Shown piece by piece: positions 1-9,269 of a stretch of 64,000 bases of DNA. The DNA is from Nocardiopsis sp. CNR-923 (GTDB taxonomy: Bacteria; Actinomycetota; Actinomycetes; Streptosporangiales; Streptosporangiaceae). A model generated the notes under the pieces. The model ran no database searches, had not been told where the DNA came from, and saw nothing but the letters and a program-made list of their open reading frames with translations. Every line of letters begins with the position of its first letter. The stretch's first letter is position 1. The stretch is from contig NZ_MKKC01000060.1 of the NCBI RefSeq assembly GCF_001942255.1, positions 51,851 to 115,850 of the forward strand, written 5' to 3'. Made by a program: the position numbers and the translations under genes.

Positions 1-534
1 CGCCACCTGCTGGAGGGATACGACGGTGCGGCGGTCCTGGTCACCCACGACCCGCTGGACGCGATGGTCCTGGCCGACCGGGTCGCCGTGGTCGAGTCGG
101 GCCGGATCGTGCAGGAGGGAACCCCGGCACAGGTCGCCCGACGGCCCCGCACTCCGTACGTGGCCCGCCTGGTCGGGCTCAATCTGTTCCGGGGCGTGGC
201 CAGGGGGACCGAGGTGGCCGTGGGGTCGCCGGGCGCGGAGGAGTCCTCGGCGGTCCATGTGCACGAGCCGCACAACGGCGAGGTCCTGGTCGCCTTCCCA
301 CCCAGGTCCGTCGCTCTGTACGCCGAGCGACCGCACGGCAGTCCCCGCAACCTGTGGCGGCTCACCGTGGACGGCGTCGAGCGGTTCGGGGACCAGGTCC
401 GGGTCCGTCTGACGGGTCCGATGCCGCTCGCGGCCGACATCAGCCCGGCGGCGCTGGCCGAGTTGGGGCTGGTGCGCGGCGCCGTCGTGTGGGCGGCCGT
501 CAAGGCAGCCGAGGTGGAGTGCTATCCGGGTTGA
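1..534 (+). CDS. modC: Molybdate-type ABC transporter ATP-binding protein, C-terminal part (5' end outside window)
   Basis: The reading frame is open from the first base, so only the C-terminal part is present. It begins just before the H-loop/switch region (VTHDPLDAM) of an ABC ATPase, continues through the usual DRVAVVESGRIVQEGTP stretch, and ends in about 110 residues resembling a TOBE/MOP ligand-binding domain, as in ModC-type importers. Walker A, Walker B and the signature motif lie off the window. The protein would energise uptake of an oxyanion, probably molybdate, at the cytoplasmic face of the membrane. Sulfate or another ion cannot be excluded, because the permease and binding-protein genes are not visible. 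The gene symbol is inferred from the domain pair only. Confidence 0.75.
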   Translation, partial: RHLLEGYDGAAVLVTHDPLDAMVLADRVAVVESGRIVQEGTPAQVARRPRTPYVARLVGLNLFRGVARGTEVAVGSPGAEESSAVHVHEPHNGEVLVAFPPRSVALYAERPHGSPRNLWRLTVDGVERFGDQVRVRLTGPMPLAADISPAALAELGLVRGAVVWAAVKAAEVECYPG

Positions 535-557
535 CCGCCGGGGCCGCCCACCGGCGG
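535..557 (+). terminator. Short hairpin after the ABC ATPase stop
   Basis: A 7-bp arm CCGCCGG is repeated in inverted orientation (CCGGCGG) with a 9-nt loop, starting one base after the stop codon. It has no T-run, which is normal for high-GC actinomycete terminators. The small size makes this weak. Confidence 0.35.
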
Positions 558-716
558 GGCCGGCGACGGACATCCCGACCAGGACATACGTGCGGTGGGG
601 ACTGCCCGAATCCGTCCGAGGAAAACCCGTGGACCCTGGATATCCGACCCCGACCCGGGGGACACTGAAAGCACCCGGTGATGACAGTCCTTCCCCCGGC
701 GGCTGAGGAGGGTGCC

Positions 717-1052
717 ATGTCGTTGAGAGAGCATGAGCGAAGAATCCTCGCGGAGATCGAACGGCAGCTCAGCGAGGAGGCGCCGGATCTGGCCGGACGC
801 CTGTCGGCGTTCGGATCGGACGATCCCGACGCCCCGCTCGACCCCAGCCTGACCGGTTGGCGGCCGTGGGTGGCGTGCGCCGTGATCGCGGCGGTCACCG
901 CCGGGTTGTTGGTGCTGCTCTTCGTCCTCACCCCGAGCGCGCCGTCGCCCTCACCGTCCGAGACCGCAGAGACGCCCGAGACCAGCGAGCCCGCCGACAC
1001 GCCGGTGGCCCCCGCCCCGGTCGGGATGGACCCGGCCGGGACGATGCCGTGA
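717..1052 (+). CDS. DUF3040 membrane protein
   Basis: This is a 111-residue protein whose N-terminus (MSLREHERRILAEIERQL) is the hallmark of the actinobacterial DUF3040 family. The start at 717 is chosen over an upstream GTG at 678 because it matches the family start and follows a GAGGAGGG ribosome-binding site. Residues about 50-72 form one hydrophobic membrane segment (VACAVIAAVTAGLLVLLFVL). The C-terminal 35 residues are a Pro/Thr/Glu-rich tail, presumably extracytoplasmic. DUF3040 proteins commonly have two close membrane spans; here I see only one. The function of the family is unknown. It stands alone, convergent with the penicillin-binding protein gene. Confidence 0.8.
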   Translation: MSLREHERRILAEIERQLSEEAPDLAGRLSAFGSDDPDAPLDPSLTGWRPWVACAVIAAVTAGLLVLLFVLTPSAPSPSPSETAETPETSEPADTPVAPAPVGMDPAGTMP

Positions 1053-1076
1053 GCCACGGCGCTCCGGGGGCGCTGG

Positions 1077-3335
1077 TCAGAGCGCGTTGGTGAACCGCGC
1101 GGCGATCGGACCGGCCACGGACCCGCCGCCACCGCCGCCTTCGACGACCAGGGCGAAGGCGACGTCACCCTTGTATCCGACCATCACGCGTGCGAGGGCA
1201 GTTCCTCGTCCTCACCCTCCGCCGTGCCGTACTCGGCGGTGCCGGTCTTGCCGTACACCTCGCCCTGGAAACCGGCGTCGCTGGCCGAGCCGTCGGTGAC
1301 GACCGCGCGCATCATCGGCCGGATCGCCTCGGCGTGAGGGATCGGCGTCGGCTCGGGCAGGCCTTCGCGGACGGGATCGGTCACCAGCACCGGGTGGCGC
1401 CAGGAGCCGTCGGCGATCGCGGCGGGCACTGTGGCCATGTGCAGAGGCGAGGACACGATCTGGCCCTGCCCGATGCTCTGCGCCCCCAGCATGACGGCTC
1501 CCTCGGGCGTCGGGAAACTGGGTTCGAGGGCAGGCACCCCGATGTCCAGCGGCGCGTTCATGCCGAACTGCTCCGAACTGGCCCTCAGCGCGTCCGGTGA
1601 GGAGCGCTCGATGATCTCGGCCACCAGCGCCGTGTTGCAGGAGGTCGCGAACGCCTCGGTCATCGTCTGCTCGCCGTAGCCGGCCCCGCCCGCGTTGACG
1701 AACTCCCAGCCGCCCGGATCGTAGGCCTCCGGGCACTGCATCACCGCGTCGGTGGTCATCCCGGAGTCGAGCAGCGCGCTGTAGGAGATGATCTTGAAGG
1801 AGGATCCGGGCGGGTACTGGCCCTCGAAGGCCCGGTTGAAGCCGCCCGGAACGTTCACCGTCGCCAGGATCTCGCCGGTCGAGGGACGCACCGCGACCAT
1901 TCCGGCGGGTTCGTCCGCGGTGAGGATCGCGGTGGCCGCCGCTTCCTGCACGGCCAGGTCGATGCTCGTGGTGACGTCCTGGCCGTCGCTGCCGTCCAAG
2001 GTCGCGAGCGTGTTCTCCTCGGTGGCCTCCAACGAGTCGGGGTCCTCGGCCGCGGCGGCGTCGACCCGCAGGATGCTCGTGGCCGCCTCACCGGCCAGCG
2101 CCTCCTCGTAGGCCTGCTGGAGCCCGGAGACTCCGATGGTGTCGCCGACGCGGTAGGCCGGGCCGAGCCGCTCGACGTCCTCCTCGGTGGCCTCGCCCAG
2201 AGTGCCGACGAGCATCTGGAGCGAACCCGTCGCGTCGTCGAGCTGGGTGCCGTCGGCGGCCAGGACGTGGCCTCGCTCGCCCCAGACCGTCGTGCGGGCC
2301 AGGACCTGGCCCTCCCCGAGTTCGGGATGGGCGACGTCCGGGGCGAAGACGACCCGCCACTGGCCGTCCTCGCGCTGGAGGGGGAGTTCGCCCTCCCAAC
2401 CCCACTCGCTGGCGTTGGCCAGGCCGACGGTCACCTGGTAGGGCGCGCTGCCGCTGCCCCCGTCGACGGTGGGGGCGCCGACATCGACGGAGACGGACTC
2501 CAGTCCGAGCCCCTCGTCGACCGCGGTCATCACGGCGGCGGCGTCTCCTCCGGTGGTGACGGCGGCCAGGCTCTCGTAGTCGCGCTCCTCCCATGCGGTG
2601 GAGTACGCGGACAGCGCATCCTCCGGTTGGGGCCGGGTCAGCACGAACCAGGACACGCCGCCGCCGACCAGTGTCAGCACGACCACCGCGGCGATCACAC
2701 CGATGAGCAGGCCGCGCCGGGAACGGCGCCTCGGCGGCTCGGAAGAGGCGGGCTCGCCGGGTCCGCCCGGGCCCTCGGGACCCCTCGGACCGCCAGCACC
2801 GCCGTGGAGGTGCTCGAAACCGGCGCCGCCCGGACCGTCCGCGGTCGGCTCGGTCCGGTCCGGCCGCTGGGGGTCGTTCGGACCGTCGGGGTGTTCGGGC
2901 CGGTTCCAGCCGTCGGCGTGCGCGGACGCGGGGATCGGGGAGGGTGAGTCTCCCTGGTGCACGGGCACGTCCTGGCGGGAGGGGACGCCGGGGTGCCAGG
3001 CTCCGCGCGGGGTTCCTCGGGGGCGTCCTCGGGAACGCCTGTGTACGGCTGGGGAACCGGAGTGCCCAGCCGTCGTGTGGGCCGTCGGGGATGTGGGATG
3101 GCCCGGGGGCCGTCGGGGGGGGCTCGGGGAACCTGGGAAGCCTCGGGGAGCTGGGAGGCGGGTGGGGTCTCGGGGTGAGCCACGGGGCCGGAGGGCCCTG
3201 GCGCTGCTCCGCGGGGTTCCTCTGGCCGACTCGGGATGCGGTAGGGGTTCCCGGGCCGGGGGCCCTGGGGTCGCGCGCCGTCCGCGTCGTCGGGGGGCCG
3301 GAGGAATCCGGTTGCCGGGGGGACCAGTCATCCAC
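1077..3335 (-). CDS. Penicillin-binding protein (transpeptidase) with MecA-like NTF2 domain, frameshifted
   Basis: Single-span membrane D,D-transpeptidase that would cross-link peptidoglycan. After a long Pro-rich cytoplasmic segment comes a membrane helix (GLLIGVIAAVVVLTLVGGG), an NTF2-like region (PEDALSAYSTAWEERDYESL) and the transpeptidase domain with all three motifs: SxxK as PGSSFK, SxN as TSCNTA, and KTG as GKTGTAEYG. The main frame stops at 1184 after ELPSHA. Adding one base near 1188 continues in family-like sequence (WMVGYKGDVAFALVVEGG) to a stop at 1077. The Pro-rich N-terminus also appears split between frames (coding signal changes near 3185 and 3000). I start at GTG 3335 because GAAGGA lies 9 nt upstream; the exact N-terminus is uncertain. 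The class B/PbpA-like assignment is family knowledge. Confidence 0.75.
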
Positions 3336-3378
3336 GCCTGATCGTCCTTCGCTGCGTTCTGAGGGGAGATGCCACGAT

Positions 3379-3410
3379 GCCCCGCTCCCACCACGAGGCG
3401 GGAGCGGGGC
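3379..3410 (-). promoter_or_regulatory. Perfect 11-bp hairpin upstream of the penicillin-binding protein gene
   Basis: Arms GCCCCGCTCCC and GGGAGCGGGGC flank a 10-nt loop, about 45 nt upstream of the GTG start. It could be a 5' leader structure of the penicillin-binding protein mRNA or a terminator protecting it from readthrough. The remainder of 3336-3783 shows no convincing gene. Confidence 0.45.
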
Positions 3411-3669
3411 ACGAGGTCTGATGGTCGGTATGGCGGTCGCCTCTCGGCGCGGGGCACAACGGGGCTCCTGTCCGTACGGTCACCCACCCGGAGGGCGGGG
3501 CCGCACGCGGTATTCCGCGAAGGCAATTGTTGAGGCCCGGGGGACACTTGCTACCACACCGACCAACAGTGACTCTAACCCATGAGGCCCGCGTGTTGTT
3601 CCGGGACACGGCACCGATCCGCATGAGCGATCTCACGGTAAGAACCCGCCAGTAGGGGGAACAGCGAGG

Positions 3670-3701
3670 GGCCGGTCCCGCAGAGGGGCGCGGGACCGGC
3701 C
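3670..3701 (-). terminator. Terminator hairpin downstream of fprA
   Basis: A perfect 11-bp stem (GGCCGGTCCCG / CGGGACCGGCC) with a 10-nt loop lies about 85 nt past the fprA stop. It reads as a factor-independent type terminator typical of high-GC Gram-positives, without a U-tract. Confidence 0.65.
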
Positions 3702-3783
3702 GGGACGCTCACGCGCAGGGCCGGGCGGTGCGCCGCGGACACGTGCCCCGCCGTGCGGCGGGGCGGCGGCCACGGCGAACGGC

Positions 3784-5148
3784 CTACTCCTGACGCGCGA
3801 TGCTGGTCTGTTCCTCTCGGGAGAGCAGCTTGAGGCGCTTGCGGCCGCGCTCGGCGCCCAACTCCTCCTCGCGGGCCTCGATTCGCTGCCACCCCTCCCA
3901 GGTGGTGTAGCGCACGCCGCGCTCCTCCAGCAGGGCCCGGAAGGCGACCGGGTCGGGATCGCCGGCGGGGGTGAGGGACTCGCGGTCGGCCACCAGGTTG
4001 GTGACGGTCTCCAACGCGTCGCCCTTGGTGTGGCCGATCAGGCCCACGGGGCCGCGCTTGATCCAGCCGGTGGCGTACACGCCGTCGATCGGCTGTTCGT
4101 CCAGGTCCAGGACGCGGCCCTCGGCGTTGGGGACGACACCGCGGTCCCCGTCGAAGGGCAGGTCCGCCAGGGGCGAGCCCAGGTAGCCGATGGCGCGGTA
4201 GACCGCCTGGACCTCGTGCTCGACGTACTCGCCGGTGCCCCTGGCGTTGCCGTCGCCGGTCAACTCCATGCGTTCGGTGCGCAGGCCGGTGACGCGGTCC
4301 TCGCCGAGGATCTCCACCGGGCGGTGCAGGAAGTGCAGGTGCAGGCGGCGCTCGGAGCCCTTGGGGTCGCGGATCGCCCAGTTCTGCAGGACCTTGACGT
4401 TCGTCCTGACCTGGTTGGACTCCTCGCACGCCTGGAGGCTGCCCTCGTCCATGTCGAAGTCCTCGGCGTAGACGATCACCTCGACGCCGGGCTGCTTGTC
4501 CAGCTCGCGCAGCTCCATCGGGGTCGCCTTGCACTGGGCGATGCCGCGGCGCGCGAAGACGTGGACGTCGGTGACCTGTTTGGCGCGCAGACCCTCGTAG
4601 ACGTTGTCGGTGATGTCGGTGTCGAGGAGGTCGTCGGCGCTCTTGGCCAGGATCCGGGCGACGTCGACGGCCACGTTGCCCGCGCCGATCACGGCCACGC
4701 TGGTGCCCTCGACGTGCCAGGAGGGGGAGACGTCGGGGTGGGAGTCGTACCAGAAGACGAAGTCCGCAGCGCCGTGGCTGCCGGGCAGGTTCGCACCCGG
4801 GACGTCCAACGGGCGGTCGCGGTCGCTGCCCGTCGCGAAGATGACGGCGTCGTAGTGCTGGCGCAGGTCGTCGAGCTTGAGGTCCACGCCGTACTCGACG
4901 TTCCCGTAGAAGGTGATCTCGGGCTTGTCCAGGATCTTGTGCAGGGCGCCCTGGATCTGTTTGATCCGGGGGTGGTCCGGGGCGACGCCGTAGCGGACCA
5001 GTCCGTAGGGGGAGGGCAGTTTGTCGAGGATGTCGATGCTGACGGACGTGCCGCACGCGGACAGGGTCTCGTCCTTGGTGAGCAGGTCCGCGGCGTAGAT
5101 GCCGGCGGGCCCCGCACCCACGATTCCCACTCGCAGTGGTCGCGTCAT
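3784..5148 (-). CDS. fprA: FAD-dependent ferredoxin-NADP+ reductase (FprA type)
   Basis: This 454-residue flavoprotein resembles mycobacterial FprA/adrenodoxin reductase, which passes electrons between NADPH and ferredoxin, for example for cytochromes P450. The N-terminal FAD-binding GAGPAG lies at about residues 11-16, followed by the family segment PYGLVRYGVAPDHPRIK. A second dinucleotide site (VIGAGNVAVDVARIL) is mid-protein, and a C-terminal GWIKRGPVGLIGHTKGDA segment is typical. The start at 5148 gives MTRPLRVGIVGAG and has GGAG upstream; the frame stays open 39 nt further without need. The gene is monocistronic, behind an iron-box-like site and before a strong hairpin, which suggests iron-responsive control. 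Confidence 0.92.
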   Translation of the reverse strand: MTRPLRVGIVGAGPAGIYAADLLTKDETLSACGTSVSIDILDKLPSPYGLVRYGVAPDHPRIKQIQGALHKILDKPEITFYGNVEYGVDLKLDDLRQHYDAVIFATGSDRDRPLDVPGANLPGSHGAADFVFWYDSHPDVSPSWHVEGTSVAVIGAGNVAVDVARILAKSADDLLDTDITDNVYEGLRAKQVTDVHVFARRGIAQCKATPMELRELDKQPGVEVIVYAEDFDMDEGSLQACEESNQVRTNVKVLQNWAIRDPKGSERRLHLHFLHRPVEILGEDRVTGLRTERMELTGDGNARGTGEYVEHEVQAVYRAIGYLGSPLADLPFDGDRGVVPNAEGRVLDLDEQPIDGVYATGWIKRGPVGLIGHTKGDALETVTNLVADRESLTPAGDPDPVAFRALLEERGVRYTTWEGWQRIEAREEELGAERGRKRLKLLSREEQTSIARQE

Positions 5149-5185
5149 CGCACAGCTCCAAGTCTTCGCGCCAAGGTCGGACGCC

Positions 5186-5204
5186 ATTGGTGAGGCTTAC
5201 CTAA
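5186..5204 (-). promoter_or_regulatory. IdeR/DtxR-like iron box upstream of fprA
   Basis: On the minus strand the 19-mer TTAGGTAAGCCTCACCAAT matches the streptomycete iron box as I recall it (TTAGGTTAGGCTCACCTAA) at 15 of 19 positions. It lies 38-56 nt before the fprA start. The adjacent TAGATT could be a -10 element, so a bound repressor would block the promoter. The match is by eye; no binding data. Confidence 0.6.
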
Positions 5205-5464
5205 TCTAACCGGTGATGGCACCGGAAAAACCTACTATAAAGGTAGGCAATTGCGCTCACCGCCCCGAGGGGCGCTGGGCGCGCGGGCGGGGCCGCGTCC
5301 GCGGCATCCCGGGCGGGAGCCGGGCCGACGGCCCCCGCGACGTGCCCCGCAGAGGTTCCTCACCGGGGGCCAACGCCCGGTCAAGGGCGGATCAGCCCGC
5401 GGTGGAGTGTGGGGAAAGTCACCGTCCGACGCTGGGGTGCCAGGTCGGACGGCGGTGTCCGGGG

Positions 5465-6150
5465 TCAGCCGCTCCGCGGCGGTTGCGCCTTGACCGACGC
5501 GGCGAACCGGGGCACCTGCTCCTGGCCGGACAGCTTGGCGATCGCGGCCATGATGGCGTCCGTGGCCGAGCGGCGCGACCTGGCCCGGTGCGCCTGGCCC
5601 TTCCACACGGACAGGTCCACCGCCTCCCCGAACCGTACCCCGACGCGGTTGAGCGAGGGAATCCGCCGCCCACCGGGCAGGATGCGCTCCGTCCCGGCCA
5701 GCGCCACCGGCACGACGGGGGCGCCCGTGGTCAGCGCCAGCCAGGCCAGTCCGGTCTGGCCCCGGTAGAGGCGGCCGTCGGGGGAACGCGTGCCCTCGGG
5801 GAAGATTCCGAAGACCTCGCCGCTCCGTAGCACCTCCAGGCTGTTGTCCATGGCCTCCTGGGCGCTCTGGCCCGGGTGGCGGTCGACCGAGAGCTGCCCG
5901 ATGGCGCGCAGCGCGCGGGCGAACGCCCGCTTGGGCAGCGTCGCCTCCTCGAAGAGCTCCTGCTTGGCGATGAACCGCACCGGGCGCGGGCAGACCACCC
6001 CGATGAAGAGCGGGTCGATCAGGGCGAGATGGTTGGCGGCCAGGATCACCGGTCCCGCGCGGGGACGTGGTGGACGCCCTCCACGAGCTGCGGCCAGGCC
6101 AGGCGTGTCGCCGGCACGAGGACGGCCTTCGCGGCTCCGTACAGTGACAC
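5465..6150 (-). CDS. 1-acyl-sn-glycerol-3-phosphate acyltransferase (PlsC family), frameshifted
   Basis: Lysophosphatidate acyltransferase-like enzyme of membrane phospholipid synthesis. It contains the acyltransferase motifs NHLALIDP (HxxxxD) and FPEGTRS, spaced as usual, plus the family block GRLYRGQTGLAWLAL. The annotated frame lacks a sensible N-terminus. The neighbouring frame supplies it (SLYGAAKAVLVPATRLAW up to HHVPAR), and one missing G near 6059 joins them into VPARGPVILAANHL. The start is therefore GTG at 6150, preceded by GAAGGGG. A paralogue lies at 48848-49519. Position in the membrane is peripheral or a short N-terminal helix. Which acyl acceptor it uses cannot be read from the sequence. 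Confidence 0.8.
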
Positions 6151-6343
6151 GATGAGGTCGCCCCTTCTCCATGGTTGCCGGGTGGTGCGGGGAGGGGTGC
6201 CGAAGGCGCCACGGTCCACCGCCGTGTCGCCTCCGAGCCTATCGGGGTCCGGAGGCAAGCGGTGTGTCCCGGGTCGGCGCGGGCTCCGGCCGATTCCTCG
6301 TTCGCCCCTCTGCCGTGACGTGCGCCACACGCGCTAGGCTCTT

Positions 6344-6353
6344 GGTCTAGACC
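6344..6353. promoter_or_regulatory. Palindrome upstream of the cyclase gene
   Basis: The perfect 10-bp palindrome GGTCTAGACC sits about 50 nt before the cyclase start, embedded in TTGGTCTAGACCT. It resembles GntR/FadR-type operators (GT-N-AC core). No GntR gene is nearby, so this is suggestive only. Confidence 0.35.
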
Positions 6354-6402
6354 TCTGGCGAGGGCCCGGGGGTCGCGCCGACGCTGAGCGAGGAAGACAG
6401 CC

Positions 6403-7056
6403 ATGCGGAAACTGGTCGACGTCAGCCACCAGATCACCCATCGGATGACCACCTGTCGCGGACTGCCTGAGCCGGTCGTGGAGGAGGGGAGCGCGTCCTG
6501 GGGCGCCGAGACCGGCCACGAGGCCAGCAGCGGCCGGGTCACCATGATCGGAGCCACCGGGACGTACGTGGAGATGCCCTCCCACCGGTACCGGGACGGG
6601 GCCGACCTGGCCGATCTCGACCTGGAACGGGTCGCCGACCTGCCGGGCGTGGTCGTCACCCCCGCCTCCGCGCGCGCGGTCGGCCCGGACGCCTTCTCCG
6701 AGGTCGACGTGCGCGGCAGGGCGGTGCTCGTGCGCACCGGCTGGGACCGGCACTGGCGCACCGACGCCTACGCGGGACCCGACCACCCGTACCTGACCGA
6801 GGACGCCGCCAAGGTCCTCGTCGACGGCGGCGCGGCCCTGGTCGGAATCGACGGTCTCGGCGTGGACGACACCTCGCCCGCGGCGGAGGGCGCCCGCCCA
6901 GCGCTCGCGGTCCTGCTGGCCGCGGGCATCCCGGTCGTGTCCCATCTGTGCCTGCTCGACCAGCTGCCCGAGGAAGGGTTCGCCTTCCACGCCGTGCCCG
7001 CCAAGGTGCGTGGAATGGCCGCCTTCCCGGTGCGCGCCTTCGCCGTGATCCACTGA
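6403..7056 (+). CDS. Cyclase-family metal hydrolase (kynurenine formamidase-like)
   Basis: A 217-residue member of the cyclase family (Pfam Cyclase), which includes arylformamidase and isatin hydrolase and cleaves amide or lactone bonds with a metal. The N-terminus (LVDVSHQITHRMTT) and the region GATGTYVEMPSHRY align to the family's metal site. However, the canonical HxGTHxDxP is changed: Tyr replaces the second His and Glu the Asp, while the final His of PSHR is kept. I recall a bacterial subfamily with a TGTY motif, so it may still be active. The gene is alone and convergent with the FUSC gene. The substrate is unknown. Confidence 0.75.
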   Translation: MRKLVDVSHQITHRMTTCRGLPEPVVEEGSASWGAETGHEASSGRVTMIGATGTYVEMPSHRYRDGADLADLDLERVADLPGVVVTPASARAVGPDAFSEVDVRGRAVLVRTGWDRHWRTDAYAGPDHPYLTEDAAKVLVDGGAALVGIDGLGVDDTSPAAEGARPALAVLLAAGIPVVSHLCLLDQLPEEGFAFHAVPAKVRGMAAFPVRAFAVIH

Positions 7057-7121
7057 CCGCTGCCCGGGCGGCTCGCGGAGCGACCCCCGGACGCCGGTCT
7101 CTCCACGGGATCGGGGATCCC

Positions 7122-9239
7122 TCAGAGGTCGGCGTCCACGTCCCTCTGGGCGCGTCGCCTCTCCCTCAGGGCGCGCCGTTCGGCCTCCTGTTGGGCCGCG
7201 CGCTCGTCCTGGGCGACCGCGTTGGTCATCGAGTTGGACAGCGCCCGCAGTTCCATGTTGATCCGGGGGTAGGCGGGCAGCCTCGGCAGCGCGCCCAGGC
7301 GTGGTGTGCGTCGCTCCCGCATCGACGCGACCAACTCCCTGAAGGCCAGGTCCACCCGTTGCAGCGTGATGATGCCCACCGGTGTGGGGTGCTCCAGGGC
7401 CAGGGCCGACAGCGCCAGGTACCCGGTCCGCTGCGTGGCCACCACCACCGGCCACAGGGGGCGGGTGGCGGCGGCGCGCGGCACGTCGCCGATCGCGCTC
7501 TCGTAGACGCCGCGCAGGTTGACCAGGGTGGCGCGCATGTCGCGGCGCAGTTGGTAACGGCGTTCAGGACCGAGCGGCAGGTCCTGGTCGAGCACCGCCA
7601 CCACGCACTGGCGGGCGGTGTCCAGGACGTCGCCGATCGCCTGCGGCAGCCGGGTCGCCGACGCTCCGCGCCACAGCAGCAGCGCTCCGGCCAGCCCGAA
7701 CACCGAACCGATCAGGGTGTCGATGATGCGCGACCCCGCCAGATCCGTGATCGGGTGCGGGGAGGCGGTGTAGGACAGCAGCAGGGCCATCGGGGTGAGC
7801 GCCACCGACGCGTAGAAGAAGCTGCGCCCCACGACCAGCTGGGTCAGGCCCTGGAAGATCCCGGCGAGAATCACGACCGCGGGGAGCGGCAGGTCGAGGG
7901 TGAGCAGGAACGCACCGATGACCACGCCGACCAGGGTGCCCAGCGAGCGCTGGACGGACCGGTTGGTGGTCAGGACGACGTTGCCGCCCTGGAGGACGGA
8001 GGCCGCGGTGATCGCCACCCAGTAGTAGTGGTCGAGGCCGACCCACAGCCCGAACACGCCGCCGAGGGTCACCGTGATCCACATGCGCAGCGCGGTCGGG
8101 CGGATCAGGGACTCAGCACTCAGGCTGGAGCGCAGCGCGCCCCACAGCGCCGGGTAGCGCTGGTCGTCCAGGACGCGGGCGCGTTCGTCCTCCTCGTCGT
8201 GGCCGGGCCGGTGAGCGGACTGGGCCGTGCGGGCCAGCAGCCCGTACAGCCGGGCCTCCAGGGAGCGCGGACGCATGCCGCGCCGCAGGTCGTCCAGGTC
8301 GGCGGGGTCGGGAGCCAGTTCCGCGTCGGCGACCGCGGGAACCAGCAGGTCGGCGAACGCGGCGGCTCCCTCGGGCAGCGGCGCGGTCCGGGCCATGGAC
8401 ACCTGGGTGGCGGTGAGGTGGATGTCGGACACCCAGCGCAGGAGCGAACGCAGCCGCGCCGCCTCGGGGGTGGCGCGATAGCCGCGGGTCTGCGCGAGCA
8501 GGACGATCCGCCAGGCCTCGGCGACCGCGACCGACGCGCGGTGCTGGGCGTGGTCGAGTTCGGGGGTTCCGACCGCGCGCAGCAGTTCGGCGAGCTGCCG
8601 GTAGGCCTCGGCGACCGCGCGGTACTCGGGGTGCCGGGCACGGACTGGCGCGCCCGACATCGACACCGCCCAACCGATCGCCGCGCCCATCGCCGCCACA
8701 CCGGCGTGCAGCGGAACGTCGGACAGCCCGCCGGGGGCGACCGTGGAGATCGCGCAGACCAGGACGAAGAAGAGCGGTCCGGGCTTGTCCACCCGCCAGG
8801 CGGCGCAGACCCAGGTGGCGAGCCCGGCGATGAGTCCGATCACCGCGACCGACGCCCACACCGACAGCGCCGAGGCCAGTGAACCGAGGGTCACGCTGGC
8901 GACGAACCCCAGTCCGACCAGGGCCAGTGCGGCCGATCGGTAGACGTAGGGGGTCTTCTTCTCGTAGAGGACCGTCATCGATCCCAGGGCCGCCAGGGTG
9001 CCGATCTCCGGGCCCAGCAGCCACGCGGCCAGCCCGAAGGACGTGGCCATCGCGACCGTCGCCTGCACGGCGGTGGTCCAGGCCCATGTGCCCGACTCCA
9101 GGCCGAACAACGCCTTGAGGTCGACCCTGGGCCGGGGCCGCTCCGCCACGCGGGCGCGCTCGGGCCCCTGACCGGATGGCCCGCCCAGGTGCATCGGGCC
9201 GGTGTCACCGGTCGTTCCCAGATCTCGCACGACATCCAT
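7122..9239 (-). CDS. FUSC-family inner-membrane protein (aromatic acid exporter-like)
   Basis: Large membrane protein of about 705 residues with two blocks of hydrophobic helices: residues about 50-185, and about 375-510 (FGLWVGLDHYYWVAITAASV onward). A soluble loop separates the blocks and a polar C-terminal domain follows. This duplicated layout is that of FUSC/YccS/AaeB-type proteins, implicated in efflux of aromatic carboxylic acids. The second block carries the typical NRSVQRSLGTLVGVVIGAF sequence, matching the R-x-x-GT-x-x-G signature of FUSC_2. I start at ATG 9239; a TTG at 9254 is possible and neither has a clear ribosome-binding site, so translation may be leaderless or coupled to the gene upstream. 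Confidence 0.8.
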   Translation of the reverse strand: MDVVRDLGTTGDTGPMHLGGPSGQGPERARVAERPRPRVDLKALFGLESGTWAWTTAVQATVAMATSFGLAAWLLGPEIGTLAALGSMTVLYEKKTPYVYRSAALALVGLGFVASVTLGSLASALSVWASVAVIGLIAGLATWVCAAWRVDKPGPLFFVLVCAISTVAPGGLSDVPLHAGVAAMGAAIGWAVSMSGAPVRARHPEYRAVAEAYRQLAELLRAVGTPELDHAQHRASVAVAEAWRIVLLAQTRGYRATPEAARLRSLLRWVSDIHLTATQVSMARTAPLPEGAAAFADLLVPAVADAELAPDPADLDDLRRGMRPRSLEARLYGLLARTAQSAHRPGHDEEDERARVLDDQRYPALWGALRSSLSAESLIRPTALRMWITVTLGGVFGLWVGLDHYYWVAITAASVLQGGNVVLTTNRSVQRSLGTLVGVVIGAFLLTLDLPLPAVVILAGIFQGLTQLVVGRSFFYASVALTPMALLLSYTASPHPITDLAGSRIIDTLIGSVFGLAGALLLWRGASATRLPQAIGDVLDTARQCVVAVLDQDLPLGPERRYQLRRDMRATLVNLRGVYESAIGDVPRAAATRPLWPVVVATQRTGYLALSALALEHPTPVGIITLQRVDLAFRELVASMRERRTPRLGALPRLPAYPRINMELRALSNSMTNAVAQDERAAQQEAERRALRERRRAQRDVDADL

Positions 9240-9269
9240 CCTAGAACGGGACAAAGGGGAAAATTGTGG

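Noticed and set aside
6948..8882. A 644-codon open frame opposite the FUSC gene
   Set aside because: It is antisense to a clear membrane-protein gene, is rich in Arg/Gly/Gln/His, and has no domain; a typical high-GC shadow frame.
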